Shown: positions 37,060 through 51,900, numbered from the stretch's first letter. The stretch: DNA of 64,000 nucleotides from Pterois miles (GCA_947000775.1 CAMQGK010000559.1:1358001-1422000), one strand, 5' to 3'. Notes: generated from the letters alone by a model not told the origin. Numbers and translations are program-made.

Positions 37060-37460
37060 AATAGCACTTTTAGCCATGTTAATTTTTGTTTCCTTTACCA
37101 TGCCACGCTCTATATCATCAGTCTTGATGAATGTTATGACAATTCATCCTAAGGGGACATAAATGTCTGCACCAAATTTCATGGCAATCCACCCAATAGC
37201 TGTCAAAAACCATGAGCATCAATTCATGACGACAGTAGTGACAGAGTCATCTTATCGGTCAGTATGATGCAACCTCTGGAAACAATGACACAAAAAAATG
37301 ACACCAAATTCTGTGCAGATTCATGCCATAGATGTTGAGGTATTTCACAGAATAAGTGAAACCCTTGACCAGCTGTTGGCACTAGAAGAAAGGTCAGAGG
37401 ATCACTGGTCATAAGGATTTAGGCATATTGGACATGTGTACTAAATTCCATTTATTTTAG
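37060..37460 (-). repeat. Interspersed repeat, opposite-orientation relative of 7620-7970
   Basis: ACCAAATTTCATGGCAATCC, then ACCCAATAGCTGTCAAAAAC, a widespread fish repeat signature. It ends near GACCAACTAACCGACCGACA. Confidence 0.45.
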
Positions 37461-40400
37461 CGTGGCCCAAAGTGGTGGACCAACTAACCGACCGACAGAG
37501 CAGCATTTCCATCCATGAATGACATTTGAGGACTTGCTGCTCCAAAAGTCAGTGTGAGAACTTACTAGTACAAGGACAGAGGCGGTAGAGGGATGAGTGT
37601 ACAGGAGGGAAGGGGTGGTCAGGCACAGAAAGGCAGATAAATAGAGAGCAGGAGAAATGAGAAAGTGTAATTCTTGCTCAGCACTATTTATCATCACCTG
37701 ACAGTCACCAACCATAAGTCACCAAATAATCACTCTCAGTAATTCAGAGGGATCTCTGGTGTCCTCCCTTCCCCTCTGCCTGCCCTTGCAGTGCATTCCT
37801 CTAACACAAGGTCAAACCACATGCCCATTGACACTCTTCATAAATGCAGTTTGAGCAGACCGGGTTTTGACTACACTGACTGTATCGCTACGGTGCATGA
37901 CAACAAGTTAGAAGGACGGATGGAGGGAAAAAGTGGGGCACGTTGTTCATTTCTCCTTGTGTTTCTTAGCCATCCCGTATCTTGCTGCTAGACTAAGGGG
38001 CTATTACAATTGACATCTCCATGGGAACATCCCACTCCATCACTAATTTACAATCCACGGCAGTTTCCTTACATTCCAATGATATCCTCCTCCTCATCCT
38101 GTGGAGCCACTCAGCACCAGCCATAACTGTGTGATTCCCACCTGTTTTATAGAGAGATAAGACCACAGATCAATGCCAATCAATGCCAGTCGATATGAAT
38201 TCTGTAGGATGAAAATATATCACAGATATGGGGGTAAATGTTATAGAAATACATGTTCTCAACTGCATGATTTCTAGCCAGTGGAAGAACTGAAGGATAA
38301 TTGAATGCAGGAACCAAAAGACTTGATCATGACTGAAAGAGATTATGAGGCAGATAAATGTATCATTTTCCCCAACAGGGTATTTCTTGGTTTGGATAGC
38401 TGGTCAGTCCATCCATCCTCGTCGTGTTGCTGTCAAAGCCCCGCTGTACACGAGTGATGACCACCCGTGTCAGACCAAGCGCTGTCTGTCTCCGTCTGAA
38501 TGACAGAAATGTAGTGTGTCTGTACTGAAGGACGGATCAATTTCTTTCAGTCTGTCCTCTATATGTCTCCGTGCTTTCCCTTGTCATACCTTGAAAATCA
38601 CTGTAATCTCTTCTCCCCTCAAGTAGAAGATTTGGATGTTTTTTTTTCCCACCACTATCTGAATCTTAATCCTCACCTTTCATACATCGGTAGAGTTTTC
38701 GCTCTGACATCTGTCCCTGCTGTGTGTCACTTCTCGACCTTTTCTCTACGTGTGTCCATCATCTCTTTTGTCTGTGACTGCTGGCTTGGGTGATTGTGTG
38801 TTTATTTCGCAGCGTGGCACAGGAGGGGATCGCCGCCGACTTGGGGATGCTCGGAAAATGTCATTGTTTGGCTGTGCTCTGCTTTCTGGCGCAGTTTATA
38901 CAGCGGTGATGATTTTTCTTCCCCCCAAGCGTGGCCCTTCTGCTTTGTCTGCCTGGAATCAGGAACGGTAAATAAGTGGTAATGGGAGTGAATGGGAGGG
39001 GAAGTCAGCCAACGTCTTTCTGTCATCACTTTAGAAGGTTGCGACCCTAAAGCACGGTGGCACAGAGCTGCTAAATTATTCAGGCTGTGTCTCAAGCCCC
39101 GATCTCTGGAGGAGACGGGCCTGTGATTGCTTGGAGCGGACTGACTGACATTTGCACATGAAAATCGCCTCTGTTTTCCCTAAACACCCGTTCTGCTCAA
39201 AGGAAACATTAGAGGGACCCTGGTTCTGTGTGATGGGGGCTCTGGGTTGTGGTTGGTAATCCTGGGTCGGTGCAGAGGAATTTTTAGATGCGCAGCTGAG
39301 GAGCGAACAATCAGACTCTCTAAACTCCTGAAGAAACAAACTAGGAGAAAAGTTCTGCCCTGTTGTGAAATTGCAGTTTAGGGTAAATGACAGTCCTAAA
39401 AGTGTCAATATAATGAGCATAAATGCAGCTTGAAACTTGGAGTGGCAGAGCAGGACCTAGGGGACTAGCTGACTCATAAATCATCTTTCTGAGTGGGGTC
39501 AAGGGCCATTTGACTGAGACATGAGCAGAAATGTAATTTTAGTCATCGGAATATTTTCTCACCAATAATGCAATAATACATTGTGCATATCCCAGCATAC
39601 TTATTGATTAAATGCCAACCTTTTGTGCACACAGAAATTCCAGATGGCTAGGATTAATGCAAAAAAAGAATCAATGTGTTGCAAAAGGCCACTGCAACCT
39701 ATCTCAGCAACTGGTTGAACATCTCTATAATGATGCATTACGCTGTACAAGGTTTATTCGTGCTGCAAGGAGCATTTATTATAATAAATCTTCAGTAGAT
39801 TGTTACTAAAACAGTCTATACAATCCAAGTTGTTAACTGTTATTTGGCCGATTAAAGCTGGAGAGCTTTTGATTAATCTGACTCTTTCCAGAGAGCAGTT
39901 AAAGTGAGCGAGCAGCAGAGTGTGAGGGAGGAGAGTGAGAACATCCTTTTGTATGCTGGACCATGTCTCTGAGCTGAAGGCGAGCGGAGCTGGGGCGAGG
40001 AGGTGGGGGTGGGGAGGTGCAGGGGATAACTGGCCCTGCTGGGAGGGAGGGAGGAGGAGAACACAGCTAAAGGGAGGGAGGGTGAGAGAAAGGGAACAGG
40101 AGAGGGTGGAGCATCGGACACATGACAAATTGTGATTAATAAATGTGGTTCAGGACAGCAGTGTGGAGGGTTGTTATTAATAGAGAGAATTAGAGTGGCT
40201 GTGCAACTCAATCTGCACACTGTCACTCTGCATCAGGCCCCATAATCAGAGCCTAATGAAACAGCGCAGAACCAGGATGTAGACACATCCACCACCCACA
40301 TGCACTCTGCTTACAAATCTACTGTACAGTAGAGCACACATGCTCAGGTAAGTCAGGGAGAAAATGTCATGTCAGGGTGCAAGAAAAATGTAATGCATGC

Positions 40401-42034
40401 AAACTTGCTATTCTCTTGCTAGAAATGTGTCATATTTTCTGTGAAGACCTCCGTTTCTTTTCCTTTAACTCCATGATCCTAAAGCAGCCTTACAAGGGTC
40501 AAACCACAGTCCTCACATGTATCTTCATATGTTACTATTCATAACAGACATGACTGTTAACACAGCAATATAGTGTCTTCTTTGTCAGCTGTACAGCTAT
40601 GGTAGATTCCCTGGTTTTAGACTTGCCCCAAATCACCTCTTTATATCCCTAATGACCTCTAAATTGATTTACAAGAGAGCAATCTCTCACAGCAAAGAAT
40701 GGGAGCTTGATAGCTGGATTCCTGTCAGTATTAACTGTGGAAGACGTGAGCAGCGGCCTCCTGGGAGCTGCTCCTCTGGCAGCTACGAGCCTCTTGGGGA
40801 CGATATGTCATCATCCCTCAGAGCTGATGCTCAGTTTGGTCACACTCCCCGTGCTGGCGTACATTTTGTGACAGTGCCACAATCTCAAAACAAAACATAA
40901 TATGTCACATATACCTATCACCGACTGAGATAGCTGAGATCATACCTCTGTTTGCAGGAAACATTTCTTTTGTACATCCATTTCATAATTACTTAAATGT
41001 TGCTGTGAGTGGCTGCATTGAATAATTAGTATGTCTTTAAGAAACAAACCAGCCATAGCAGAAGAGAAATACAACATGAGTAATGTGGCCATAAATAAGT
41101 TTCTGCTCCTCTCTCACTTGTTTACACAGAACAGAAGAGAGAAAAGCTCAAGCTCGAATTATGCAGGCGTGTGCACAAAAGACAGAGATTTATTCTTGGG
41201 GTGTCATAATATATGAAATTAATTATTAAACAAACTAATTATTCAAACAGCTCAGCACTGATTCTCCTATAGCTCCTTTTTCTGTTGGTGACAGTGGAGA
41301 CTGTGAGTCAAAGTGAAGTCAGAGCAAGTGACACAATAAAGCAATTGAACTGAATAACACAAACAAAAAAAAAAATTTCATCAACATAATGCATAATGTT
41401 GAAATTTTAGGTGCGTGTGAATACTAAAGGGAACAAATCAAGAGGAGAATAGGGAGAGAGGGAGACAGACAGCTGAAAGACATGCGCATATTTCAATATT
41501 AATCACCTCAGTAATATTTTAACAGGCTTTAAAAATCCAATCCTGAGCATATTGCCTCTGACTGTTGGCAAAATGATTATCTGCCCCATGCTGCTCAAGA
41601 CCTCTGAGCACTGTTCCAACAGGCAAGACTGACTGACCCTGCAAACTGGGACTGACACAGCATTCAACTCCCCCCTGCGCTGCTCAGCTATACCAACATT
41701 TCCCAATGGAAATATCATAGGACGTTGCTCCCCAAACCTGCCACATCCTCCACCTCAATCCAGCTGCGGTGGAAACTCTGCAATCACGACCCAAAAGAGA
41801 AAAGATGTCTTTCAGAGTTTTATTCTTGGGAATCTTTCCACAACAACCACCTTCAGCAGTCACAGATACTGTCCATGCAGTCCACTGAGTGATGATTCCC
41901 ATATTCAATTAAAACAGGCTAACTGTCTCCCCTGAATATCAGTGTTTATTATTATTATGTGTGATGTCATTAAACAAGCATGTAATTGAATGCCGAATAA
42001 CAGATTTGATTAAACTGGACAGTTGGATTATAGC

Positions 42035-42560
42035 CACAGACTGTATACGAGAAGTGGACGAAGTCACCGAGACGTCGCCTATTGTTTTGTGGACTACAGT
42101 TTTAAAGCCTTAAGTTCAGCATTTTGGCTGTTGCCATCTTGGTATTTGGCCGTTACCATGTTGTGTTTTTGCAACCAGAAGTGACAGGACAGGGTAGAGG
42201 TAAGTACAACCAAAGCTGAAGAGGCTTTTTTTTAACCAAAAAGGTTATAATTAACTTTCCTGAACTGAAAACACACTTTGAAAGGGTTAAAGTGGTAAGA
42301 CAAAAACACAGACAACTCCCAGACTGGACAATGTCATGGTAGCAACCTGTCAATCACACCCTAAAGCATACCCTGATTTATTATCTATTTGACTTCAAAT
42401 GGGACCATAATTTACTAAATGAACATCATGCTGTATTGAAGAGACTTCAAATTAGCAATTGAGACCATAAACTCATTATTACAATGTTTACTGAGTTAAT
42501 AAATCGATGAGAAGTAGGGTCAGGTTGGCACTTCAGCACTGGTTTCACTTCTCAGATGTG
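42035..42560 (+). repeat. Interspersed repeat family B, copy 2
   Basis: CAGACTGTATACGAGAAGTG, TTTTTGCAACCAGAAGTGAC, AAATGGGACCATAATTTACT and ATGAACATCATGCTGTATTG, ending near GGTTTCACTTCTCAGATG. Same order and strand as the other two copies. Confidence 0.75.
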
Positions 42561-43816
42561 GAGGTAGCCCACAGATTATAGCAAAAGATATCAATATAGA
42601 TTATATAATTATATTTAGAAGTCTAAAAGGTGGTCTATATGATACCCAGAGTATTAATATAGCAGAAAACAACTATTTGCTGTGTAAAGACATGGAGGAT
42701 TAATGTCTACCTGAGAGCACAGTCTACACACACACACACAAACATCCCCCAAGAACACCTCAATGCCCCCCCCCCTTCAAAAATATTGCTTCCAGTGTCC
42801 CCTGACGATCTCTGAGCGCCCAACACTAATCTAAACAGTCCATATACACTCCACAGCAAGTATGCCTGCTGCTGAAACCTTATGATTAGTTGCAGAAGTG
42901 TACCATACCAACCCATCCTTGGAAAACCACCTTAAAACTGGGTGATTATCCACCTCTCCATGCCCCGTGGGATCAGGTCTGTTGATCCCTACATAGCCAG
43001 ACAGTGGTCATCATATCTGTGAAGAGAGAGGTCGTGGAGGTAGTGGTTGATAAAAAGAGTGTCATCAATACTGTATGTAGACCTATTCCCCTTGCTCCCA
43101 ATGCTTCGGTCATTAAACTTTAAACTCGCAGATTTGCCGTTGTGCGTGTCAGACAGGTGACACAAGACTCCAAGGAAATGATGAAAACTGCTCAAGATGT
43201 TTCTGAAATGGAAGGTGACCAGGAAGCATATTTTAGTCCACATGGCAACACATTATTTCCCTACTGTCATTGCAACAGCAAGAAATTTGATACAAAACAT
43301 GGCCTTCCATTACTAATGGTGCAAAAACTCACTTCTTTTCTCTTATTTTCTACCTGCATTTGTCTATGTGTGTGCAATGCTTTAGTCCAGAGTGCAGGCA
43401 CTGTGTGTGTTTTCTTGTGAGGTTTTAGGTAAAGGAAAAAGAGCAGCGCAATGTGTGGGGCAGGGTGTCTCACTAATGAGGCATTATAGCTGTGGGATGC
43501 GAGTCACACACACAGACAATGGTCTGGGGAACATTTAGTGTCGCCTCTCCATTCCTCATACATCATGCTGAGGCATCTTTTACTTAGCCGCTGTCCTCTG
43601 TCCTTTCCCTGCCAGAAGATAAAAACATCTTCGTTTTGCAACACTTCATCAAACATTTTTCTCGCTAAGAGTTTGCCTCTAACAACAGGTGAATGTCAGC
43701 CTAACCAGACTGTATCAGTGCTGTATAGTTTGCATTTGGTGGTTGCCAATAATTATCAGTATTCATACATTACAATTGGTTTTTAGACATAAAAGAGCAA
43801 ATAAGATGGTATGATG

Positions 43817-43822
<6 letters not shown>

Positions 43823-43872
<50 letters not shown>

Positions 43873-43896
43873 GGGAGAGAGAGAGAGAGAGAGCGA
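43823..43896 (+). repeat. (GA)n microsatellite upstream of c1ql4
   Basis: About 74 bp of GA with a few GC and GG interruptions. It lies at the upstream edge of the presumed c1ql4 promoter/5' UTR region. Confidence 0.95.
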
Positions 43897-43899
43897 GAT

Positions 43900-44283
43900 C
43901 TAACAGGTGTCGACTAGGACTGCCCATGGACCAAACACTGCGATAAGCGATCCAGCCGCAGCCACTCTGGATGGGAGCTCCAGGTCGCCGTGCGTCCCCT
44001 CATTTGGATTTGCGTCAAAAAGTATTCTAACAGGTATTTTCTGGGCTTCATTTCCTCTGAAGTTGGCGCCATTTAAACTCCGTTTTCTACACGGAAAGAA
44101 AAGTGGGGGATTAAGCGCCGATTAAGAAACTCTCATCACTTTCCTGGCAGCATCTCCTGCGCGCCCGTCGGCTCTCCGGCTCTACATTCAAAGTCCTTCA
44201 GTCGTTTTAGTGGGACGCGGACTGAACACATGCACAGAGAATTTAATCCTCTAGAAATATTTTTGGATCATAAAGAGCAGATG
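43900..44283 (+). promoter_or_regulatory. Putative c1ql4 promoter and non-coding first exon
   Basis: GC-richer block (CTGCGCGCCCGTCGGCTCTC at about 44157) about 1.2 kb upstream of the ATG. A strong donor-like site AGATG|GTGAGTTTA lies at 44283/44284 and an acceptor TTATTCTTTTCAG at 44602. A spliced 5' UTR is therefore plausible, but it is inferred and not shown. Confidence 0.35.
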
Positions 44284-45414
44284 GTGAGTTTATCTTTGTC
44301 TTTTTTTAGCTGTTTCAAATTCAACCAGTAACGTGCGCACTGGGCGCATTGTAGATAATTACGCATGTTATGTCATTTACATGTATAAAAGATACAATAA
44401 AACAGATTTATATGGTTATTTTGCTTATTTCTAGAAATCATATCATTTTGATATTTATCTTTAAATAGTATAATTTCATTTTAAACGTTCTTGAAATTAT
44501 TGCAATTATTTTAAATGATTGTTAAATGATGTATAGGCTGTAACAGTAGTAAATAAGGACAAATTAATTATTGAGTGTCTTTGCTCTTTTTATTCTTTTC
44601 AGATGCAGATATAGCCAGAGGAGGAATCTATTAAAAGTGTTATTGGTTTCCTGTGAACGGCACTGTTTTAATGTGGACAGTGGAAAGATGATTGTGTCAG
44701 GAAAAGATCTCTGATGAACTTTTGTCTCTTGCAGTCATGGCATTAAGTGAGACATCCACATGAAGTGAAATCCTGTGATTTGTAAGGAGGGCTTGAAAGA
44801 AGATTTTCCTTTGAAAAAAACAACAACAAACAAACAAAAAACAGCAACAACTGGAAATAATACTTCATCCAGCAAAACAAACAATATCTCCACTCCCTCC
44901 TCAATGAGCTGAAACTGGCACCTGCGTACTTTTAATAAGCTTCACTTCCACAACAACCTTCTCAGTGCCATGTCATGGTATCTGTCTGATGCTGAAAAAT
45001 AAACTGAACTGGAGGGGGAAGTCAGACTTAATCAGATAAATTATGTTTTTTTAGTGTGTCACCACAAATCAGATTTTTGTGTGTGCGTTTATTTCCTTAA
45101 ATACAGTGGTGAGTAAAGTTGTCATCTTTTCAACCATAGGCTTTTAAATACCCTGGTCCTTTGGACACCTGTTCATTTCTCAAGGATCCTCTTGGCTGTC
45201 TTCCATTTTGCGTTCTCTCTCATACGGAGCCCAGTGATAGGCCACACCACTCGTCCCCACATCCGTCTTGACCTTTTTATACCATATTGGTTCTCTGAGC
45301 GGCTTCATCCTGGCCGGCACTATTCCAGCCAAGGGGGAAGAGGACTTCCTGACGCTGGCCGCCTCACGGCTCAGCCGCAGGAAACGCGTCATCGGAGCAG
45401 CTGTAGGTGTGGCC

Positions 45415-45960
45415 ATGGTACTAATACTGTTGGTGGCCATTCCCCTGCTGGTCCACACAACCAAAGGTGGGAACACCGGAAATGCAGGGAGCCATTATGA
45501 AATGCTCGGAAGTTGCAGGATGGTATGCGACCCCTATGCCACGTCTCAGCCCGGCCAGGAGCTGACAGCTGTGTCTCCGCCGCTCCAGGATTATTCTGGG
45601 AAGAAGCTAAAGTCTGGGCTTCGTGGGCCTCCAGGGATTCCTGGCCCTCAAGGAGCACGAGGACCCCCGGGAGAGCCGGGCAAACCAGGGCCACAGGGGC
45701 CCCCAGGTCCAGGGCCTGGTGGCTACTCTCCCTCACTCTACACTCCGAAAATCGCCTTTTATGCGGGGCTACGCAAGCAGCATGAGGGGAGTGAAATACT
45801 GAAGTTTGATGACGTGGTGACCAATGTAGGTAACTACTACGAGCCCAGTACAGGCAAGTTCACCTGCCCTCTGCCCGGTATCTACTTCTTCACCTATCAC
45901 GTTCTAATGAGAGGTGGCGATGGGACCAGCATGTGGGCAGACCTCAAGAAGAATGGACTG
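45415..45960 (+). CDS. c1ql4: c1ql4 coding exon 1 (leader, collagen, start of gC1q)
   Basis: 182 codons ending GTSMWADLKKNGL, with donor GTTAGT. The Kozak context is GTGGCCATGG. Confidence 0.92.
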
Positions 45961-48900
45961 GTTAGTAAATGTGTGTGTGAAAGTATGTGCATGCCTGAAG
46001 GTGCATAGGTACAATAGAGGTTCTGCATGTATGTGTTTGTATGTATGCACACACACGTCCATACAACACTGTTGACCATCCTGTGTCACCATTGGCTCAC
46101 GTTCACCTTGGTAACATTGAGCTCTTCAGATTCAGAGCACATTCCACTTAGCAGGTGGCAACATGACAGCCAAAGAATGAAAGAGCAATCTTCCTCCTAA
46201 TTAAGGGGAATTCATGCTATACAGTCTAAAATCACAGCTATGTACATTTGCATTCTCACATGCACTGTGGCTAAATGACAAGTGGAAGAATGCCACCGCT
46301 GCCAAAAGGAACAGTCTAATTAGTAAGTATCATACACAGAGCTTGATTATCGCCTAAACAGAAGTGCAAAAGAGCACGGGAGAAATGTCTGTCAGTACGC
46401 AGACCAGTCAGTTTACACCTCAGCTAAATAAATAATGAATGTAAAATTGACAGTCCACTCATCCGCTCCCTCGTTCCCCAGACACTAATTAAAGACAGAG
46501 GGGCTGATGGGAGGAAGAGGAGAGGAGAGGTGGGATAAATCATAGGGATTTCATCAGAGGACTCCAAATTCAGGAAACATTCTTCAAGTTACATTCATTC
46601 ATTCATTCATTCATTCATCAAGGACTTCAAATGCAAATAGTCTCTGCTCAGACCAAGGACTGTTTTAACAAGTGCACACAGGCTAATGCAGACTCAAACA
46701 CTCTGTAGGGTTTAATTCCATCATATTAAATAAGATTGATTTAGACTATTTTATTTAGACTCGATTTGGTGAGAAAACTAATGTTTAAAATCATTCCTCA
46801 ATTATTAGACTATTAGACTGTATGTTTTGGCTATTTTTTAAAAAAAAAAAGTTCTTCTAAAATAAACTTACATAAAAAGGCCGCTGATGCACCATTTCAG
46901 TCTGTTGCACTCTGGCAAAAGAAGTCCAGCGTCCGTAGTTTCCAGTTCAAAGCAAACAAACATTGGTCATGCAGCCTCTCTCTTGCACCAAAAAAAAAAA
47001 AAACAATATCACTTCCTGGTTCATGACCTGACATAGACACACCTTCCACCTTTATCACTTTACCCAACTGCTTGGTCTGATGCCCAGCGCCCCTAGTGTC
47101 TACCCAAAATACATAAATAAATACAAAAATAACAAATAATGATAATGAAACTAATGAAATAGCTCCTACACTGTATATGCCACAAAGGGGAATTTGTTTG
47201 ACACCTGCTTAATATGCTATATTGTCATTCAAGTCATCTCAGCCTGCTAAATCATTTTACATCTCAGTTTAGATCCCATGAACACCTGCTATGTTCTCCT
47301 CTCCAGCTTGCTCATTGATTCTCCATTAATTATCCCTTCGCTCAACTCGATCATTCAACCTTACCCCGGTCCCTCTGACACCCATCAGGAGGCCTCCTCA
47401 AACAGTTCTGTTAAACCACTCACCTAACAAGGATCTACCCAAGCAGAGCTGCTGGTAGCTGACAGTGGTGTAGATATGAAGTGCTGCATCAAATGGCCTG
47501 TTTTATCCATAGACTGTATATAAGAAGTGGATGTAGTCACCGTGACATCACTCATTGATTTGTGGACTGCGATTCAAAGCCTTGAGTTTTTCATTTTGGC
47601 CGTTGCTATCTTGGCATTTGGCCTTCGAAGTGATACGAGAGGGTGGGGCTAAGTACAACCAAACGCTGAATAAGTCATTTTCAGGTGACCAAATTTACCA
47701 ATTTACACTGTAATAAACAAATAAATGTGTCCGAGCAGATGAAAAAGAGAGAAAGTCAGAAAGCGAGTTACAGGGGTGAAAAGTGTATTTCTTCCTTTCT
47801 TTCATTCTTTTTTTTCTTTCTTCCTTTCTTCCTTTCTTTTTTTGATAATTTGTTACCTCAATGCAGAAAATGGGTGGCCCCAGAAGGTGGTGCGCTAGAC
47901 AACCGCCTATATGGCCTATGCCTTAAGCTGGCCCTGATCACAAGGTAGCCACACCCTAAAGCATCCCCTGCTTTATGGTCTATTTGGCTCTAAATGGGAC
48001 CATAATTTACTAAATGAACATCATGCTGTATTGAAGAAGACATGAAACTAGTGACTGAGACCATAAACTCATGTTTACAATGTTTACTGAGGTAATAAAT
48101 CAAGTGAGAAGTAGGCTCATTTTCTCATAGACTTCTATACAATCAGACTTATTTTTGCAACCACAGGAGTCACCCCCTATTGGATATTACAATGAATGCA
48201 TGTTTAAGGCACTTCTATGTTGGTCTCACTTTTAAGACTCAGGCTTTATTAGATATTTTGTCTGCCCATTGGGTTTGTTTTTAATCTCCCCAAAAAGCTA
48301 TAGATTGTAGATTTGTACTTTAACACCTCGATAGATAAAGTCATTTGCAACCTTGGGTTTGTTAGGCTGCCAGTCCAACAAATTCACGACTCAGAGAGGT
48401 TCAGCGAGAATGAACGAAACACAAGAGACTGGACATGACATAGACACGCTGAGGCGTCCACATGGAGACAGACAGTGAAAGTGGGAAGCAAAGCAAGACA
48501 AGTGAGTTGATGGGCAGATGAGGGGTGGAGCAGAGGAAGATAGATGACTTAATGGAGGTGTGGAGACAGTGGGCTGGTAGACGAGGCATCAGGGAGGCTG
48601 GTGGTGAAGGCCAGGATGAGATCGGACACGATGACCAATGGACACCCACTCAACATGTCTCGGCTTGACAAGCGATCAAGGTCAAGAGAAAATTAGTTTA
48701 CAGACTACTCTAATTGTAGATAGGGAGTGTATAAAAACAGTAAGTTAATTAATTCTAGACACTGGTAGATTTCCTTGGGGAGTTGTTGATGTATAACTCC
48801 CGTATCTTTGCTAATGATGTTTAAATAGCATTGTACTGTTGGACTTGTGTTACATGACTGTTGTATAACGTGATACCAGGATCTCAGGAGGATGTGCTGA

Positions 48901-51900
48901 CTGTGGCAGGGCTTCCATGGGATTCCTATAGATCCAATACCTATTACCTTCACTAAATCCCCACTCTGTAAAGCCTACCTGCTCACACCTCAATCTAACT
49001 TTCACAAATCATTGCAGCTTGACAGGGTTTCAGAGTCAGGGGATTTATGATTGAAGGTGGTCACACTTCAGTTGCTTCCATGTTTCTGATGCGACGGTAA
49101 TTGACTTGCAGTACAATTCCAGTGTTTGACGATAATGGATGTTTGTTCAACACTGTTACACCCTATTCACCCCCTGTTAAATGTTAAATGCACAGTTAGG
49201 AAACACATGGCACGCAATGCCAAATTTGATAACCCAGTTTAAAAAGATTGCATCCGAATTTCCATACTAACATGCAATTTAGTACGATAAAACAGAAGAA
49301 AAAAGATTTTTTAGTGCGAAACCTTAAGATGAAACCAGAGCACCACAGGAATGAAATTAGTTAGGAATTTGGCGCTTATGTTCCCTTGTCTCAGAGTCAA
49401 TGGGTTTTTAGTTAGATGATAAAGTGCACAGTATGAGACTTCAGATGCAGTCTACCGCCGTATTATATCTGTAATGACTGAATATTGACTGAAAAATAAA
49501 TAGTTATGAATGCACTTCTCATTGGTGTCACTACTGTTACAAATGTGTTTAATCACTCTATTCCTTAATCACTGTCATGGATATATGAGTTGTATGCTGC
49601 TTAATATTCCAGCTTTGTAGTTATTACAACAGTCTATGCTAATGTTGGCGTGCTTGATGCTGTGAAGGCTGGTAATACGTCATGTGTACCTTCTCAACAG
49701 AACTTCTCCCTTTCCCCTCATTAACTGGTGTGCGAGCTGCTCACCTGCTCATTTATATTCCCATAGTGCACCACTGTATGTCTATATTAAATGCTCTTAA
49801 TACAATGTGCAATGTAGACAAATAGGTGCTGGCTCGGTTCCCATTTAATCTCTTCCTTGTTTTTTCACCTGTCATCATAGACTCTTTTAATAGCTCAGTT
49901 GAAGGTCAAGTTATTTCACACGGTAGTGTTAAAATGTCATCACTCGCTATAATGACCAGAGCCTGTATTAACTTCCCCAGTGCAGAGACATAGATATGCT
50001 ACAGGTGAAATGTAATTAGCAAGGGGGCAAGAATATGTTAGATACTTAACAGAATTTGCTCTATGAAGAGAAGATGTTGTCTTTTCGGTCCATGACAGAT
50101 CTAAATTAAATATCAAAATGTGCCTCTGGTGAAAGACATGAATAAAATAAGTCAATCCCTTTCATACACTGCACCATTATAATGCAGCACACTACAGACT
50201 TGACATGTAATAGCAGTCTTAGGTATACGGTTCGATGCTACAGTCGCTTGTCGCCATGTAATCCCGGGCTCCCAAAGGAGAGGGAAAACCTATTCAATAA
50301 ATATTCTATTTCCACAACATCGCCCCCCCATTACCACCACCACCCATCCCCAGCCTTCCTGCCATGTGCTGGAGTCCCTTAGGTAAGTTTAACAGCTACT
50401 TTTCTATTGTCTCTGCTCTAAGAGGTCAGTATATCACAGTGAATGAATCCTGTCAGTTTTATTACCAGTGGAGCACAGACCCACAGATAAAAACAAGACT
50501 TCATATACCCCCACATCTCACCGGCCTCACAAAATAGCCTCGCTTGATCAGTCTGTTACTCTAGCCCCCGCCCTCCCTTCCCTCAACCCCCTGGCCCTTG
50601 TTTTTGTTTTTTCTCCCTCTCTTTTCTTTTTGTCTATCCCTGTCCGTCTTCGGCGCTGCGGCTCCACTTATATAGAAAACACACCTCAGCTGCTCCCCAC
50701 ACTGCCACCACCTCCTCCTCCCTGCTCCTTCCTCCTCGCTTGTGGCCCCCTCTACTCCCAGGCGTGTTTACTGGAGGCCCTATAATGAAAGGGCTAGGCG
50801 GAGACAGAGACGGCCACAGGCAAACCCCGGGGGCCCCTGCCTCACGGCTCACAACCCTTCCAGCTCCAGGATCAACGCAGTGTGCTGCCTGGTTCACACA
50901 GATCAGTCCGTGTCCTCCAGCCGTATCCATCTCCTCCGTCGGATTCCTGTCCTAATCCCACCACGGCTCCCTCACGCCTCTCTGTCTGGCATCTACATTA
51001 TTCCCTCACGCACAGCCAAACCACCTATTCATATATCACATATTGGCCAAAATGATTTCTACTCTGACTGATGAATATGATTCTGTTGTATTCTTTCATG
51101 CATTAAGTCATGAGAATGTGAGAAGGCCTGCGGAGGGAAAGAGCTCCCTACATCTCCCTTCGTTACACTGTTTGGTCAAAATAATGAGCCGGATGACATA
51201 TGCCTTGTGTCGATAGGAAGTCACAACAACAGCAGCGCTGTCAGCTGCAGCCAGAGATGTAAATGTGATATTGGCTGTCACTACACATGTCAAGCAGAAC
51301 AACAATATAACCTTTCCAGATGACAATGGATTGGTGTCGTTTTTTGAGAGATGGTCTTGTGGGGGTCTAAGAAGAGTAGATTATGTTCAGTGTTTAATTA
51401 CACTAATTGGGCAGCCTGGGTAACACAGAACTTAGAAAAAAATGAATGAATTTGATTAAATAGCAAATTAATTAGATCTTTCTAAAAGCTCAGTGTTGCC
51501 TGCTACCTATGGACTGTTTTGCATCTTGTGTGGTTGTGATACTATTGTGGTGACAAAGTCTGTCCACAGACAGACAGGCAGACATATCCACACCTTGTAA
51601 AGTACTCAGAACTGCCTCTGTGGTCGTTCCCGCTACAGTTGGACTACATTTTGCCACGATGGCTCACACAGACTCACAAGGTGAAAATGATATCAGCCAC
51701 AAGCTGCTGCGGTTGTTAAATATACAGGATGTCAGATTACAAAATCTTTTAATTTAGCCTTTATTTAACCGGGTTTGTCCCGTTGAGATCAAAGATCTCT
51801 TTTACAAGAGAGACTTAGCCAAGAATAGCAGCTACACAATACACAATTAACATTAAAGCACACAATATTGAGTAAAATTTTGATTTATCAGATAAAACAC

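Larger units (their letters stand above)
22641..43900. other. Large intergenic interval, no supported gene
   Basis: 21 kb between the tmem9 promoter and the c1ql4 5' region. Open frames here (for example 27151-27699 and 26517-26930) show no recognisable domain, splice partners or codon pattern. It contains the repeats listed separately. Whether conserved non-coding elements exist cannot be judged without alignment. Confidence 0.55.

Noticed and set aside
45268..45414. N-terminal extension of c1ql4 giving a type II membrane form with an RRKR site
   Set aside because: The frame is open, but codon 45268-45270 is TTG and not ATG, and an in-frame TAG sits at 45238. The first real ATG is 45415, which gives the family leader.
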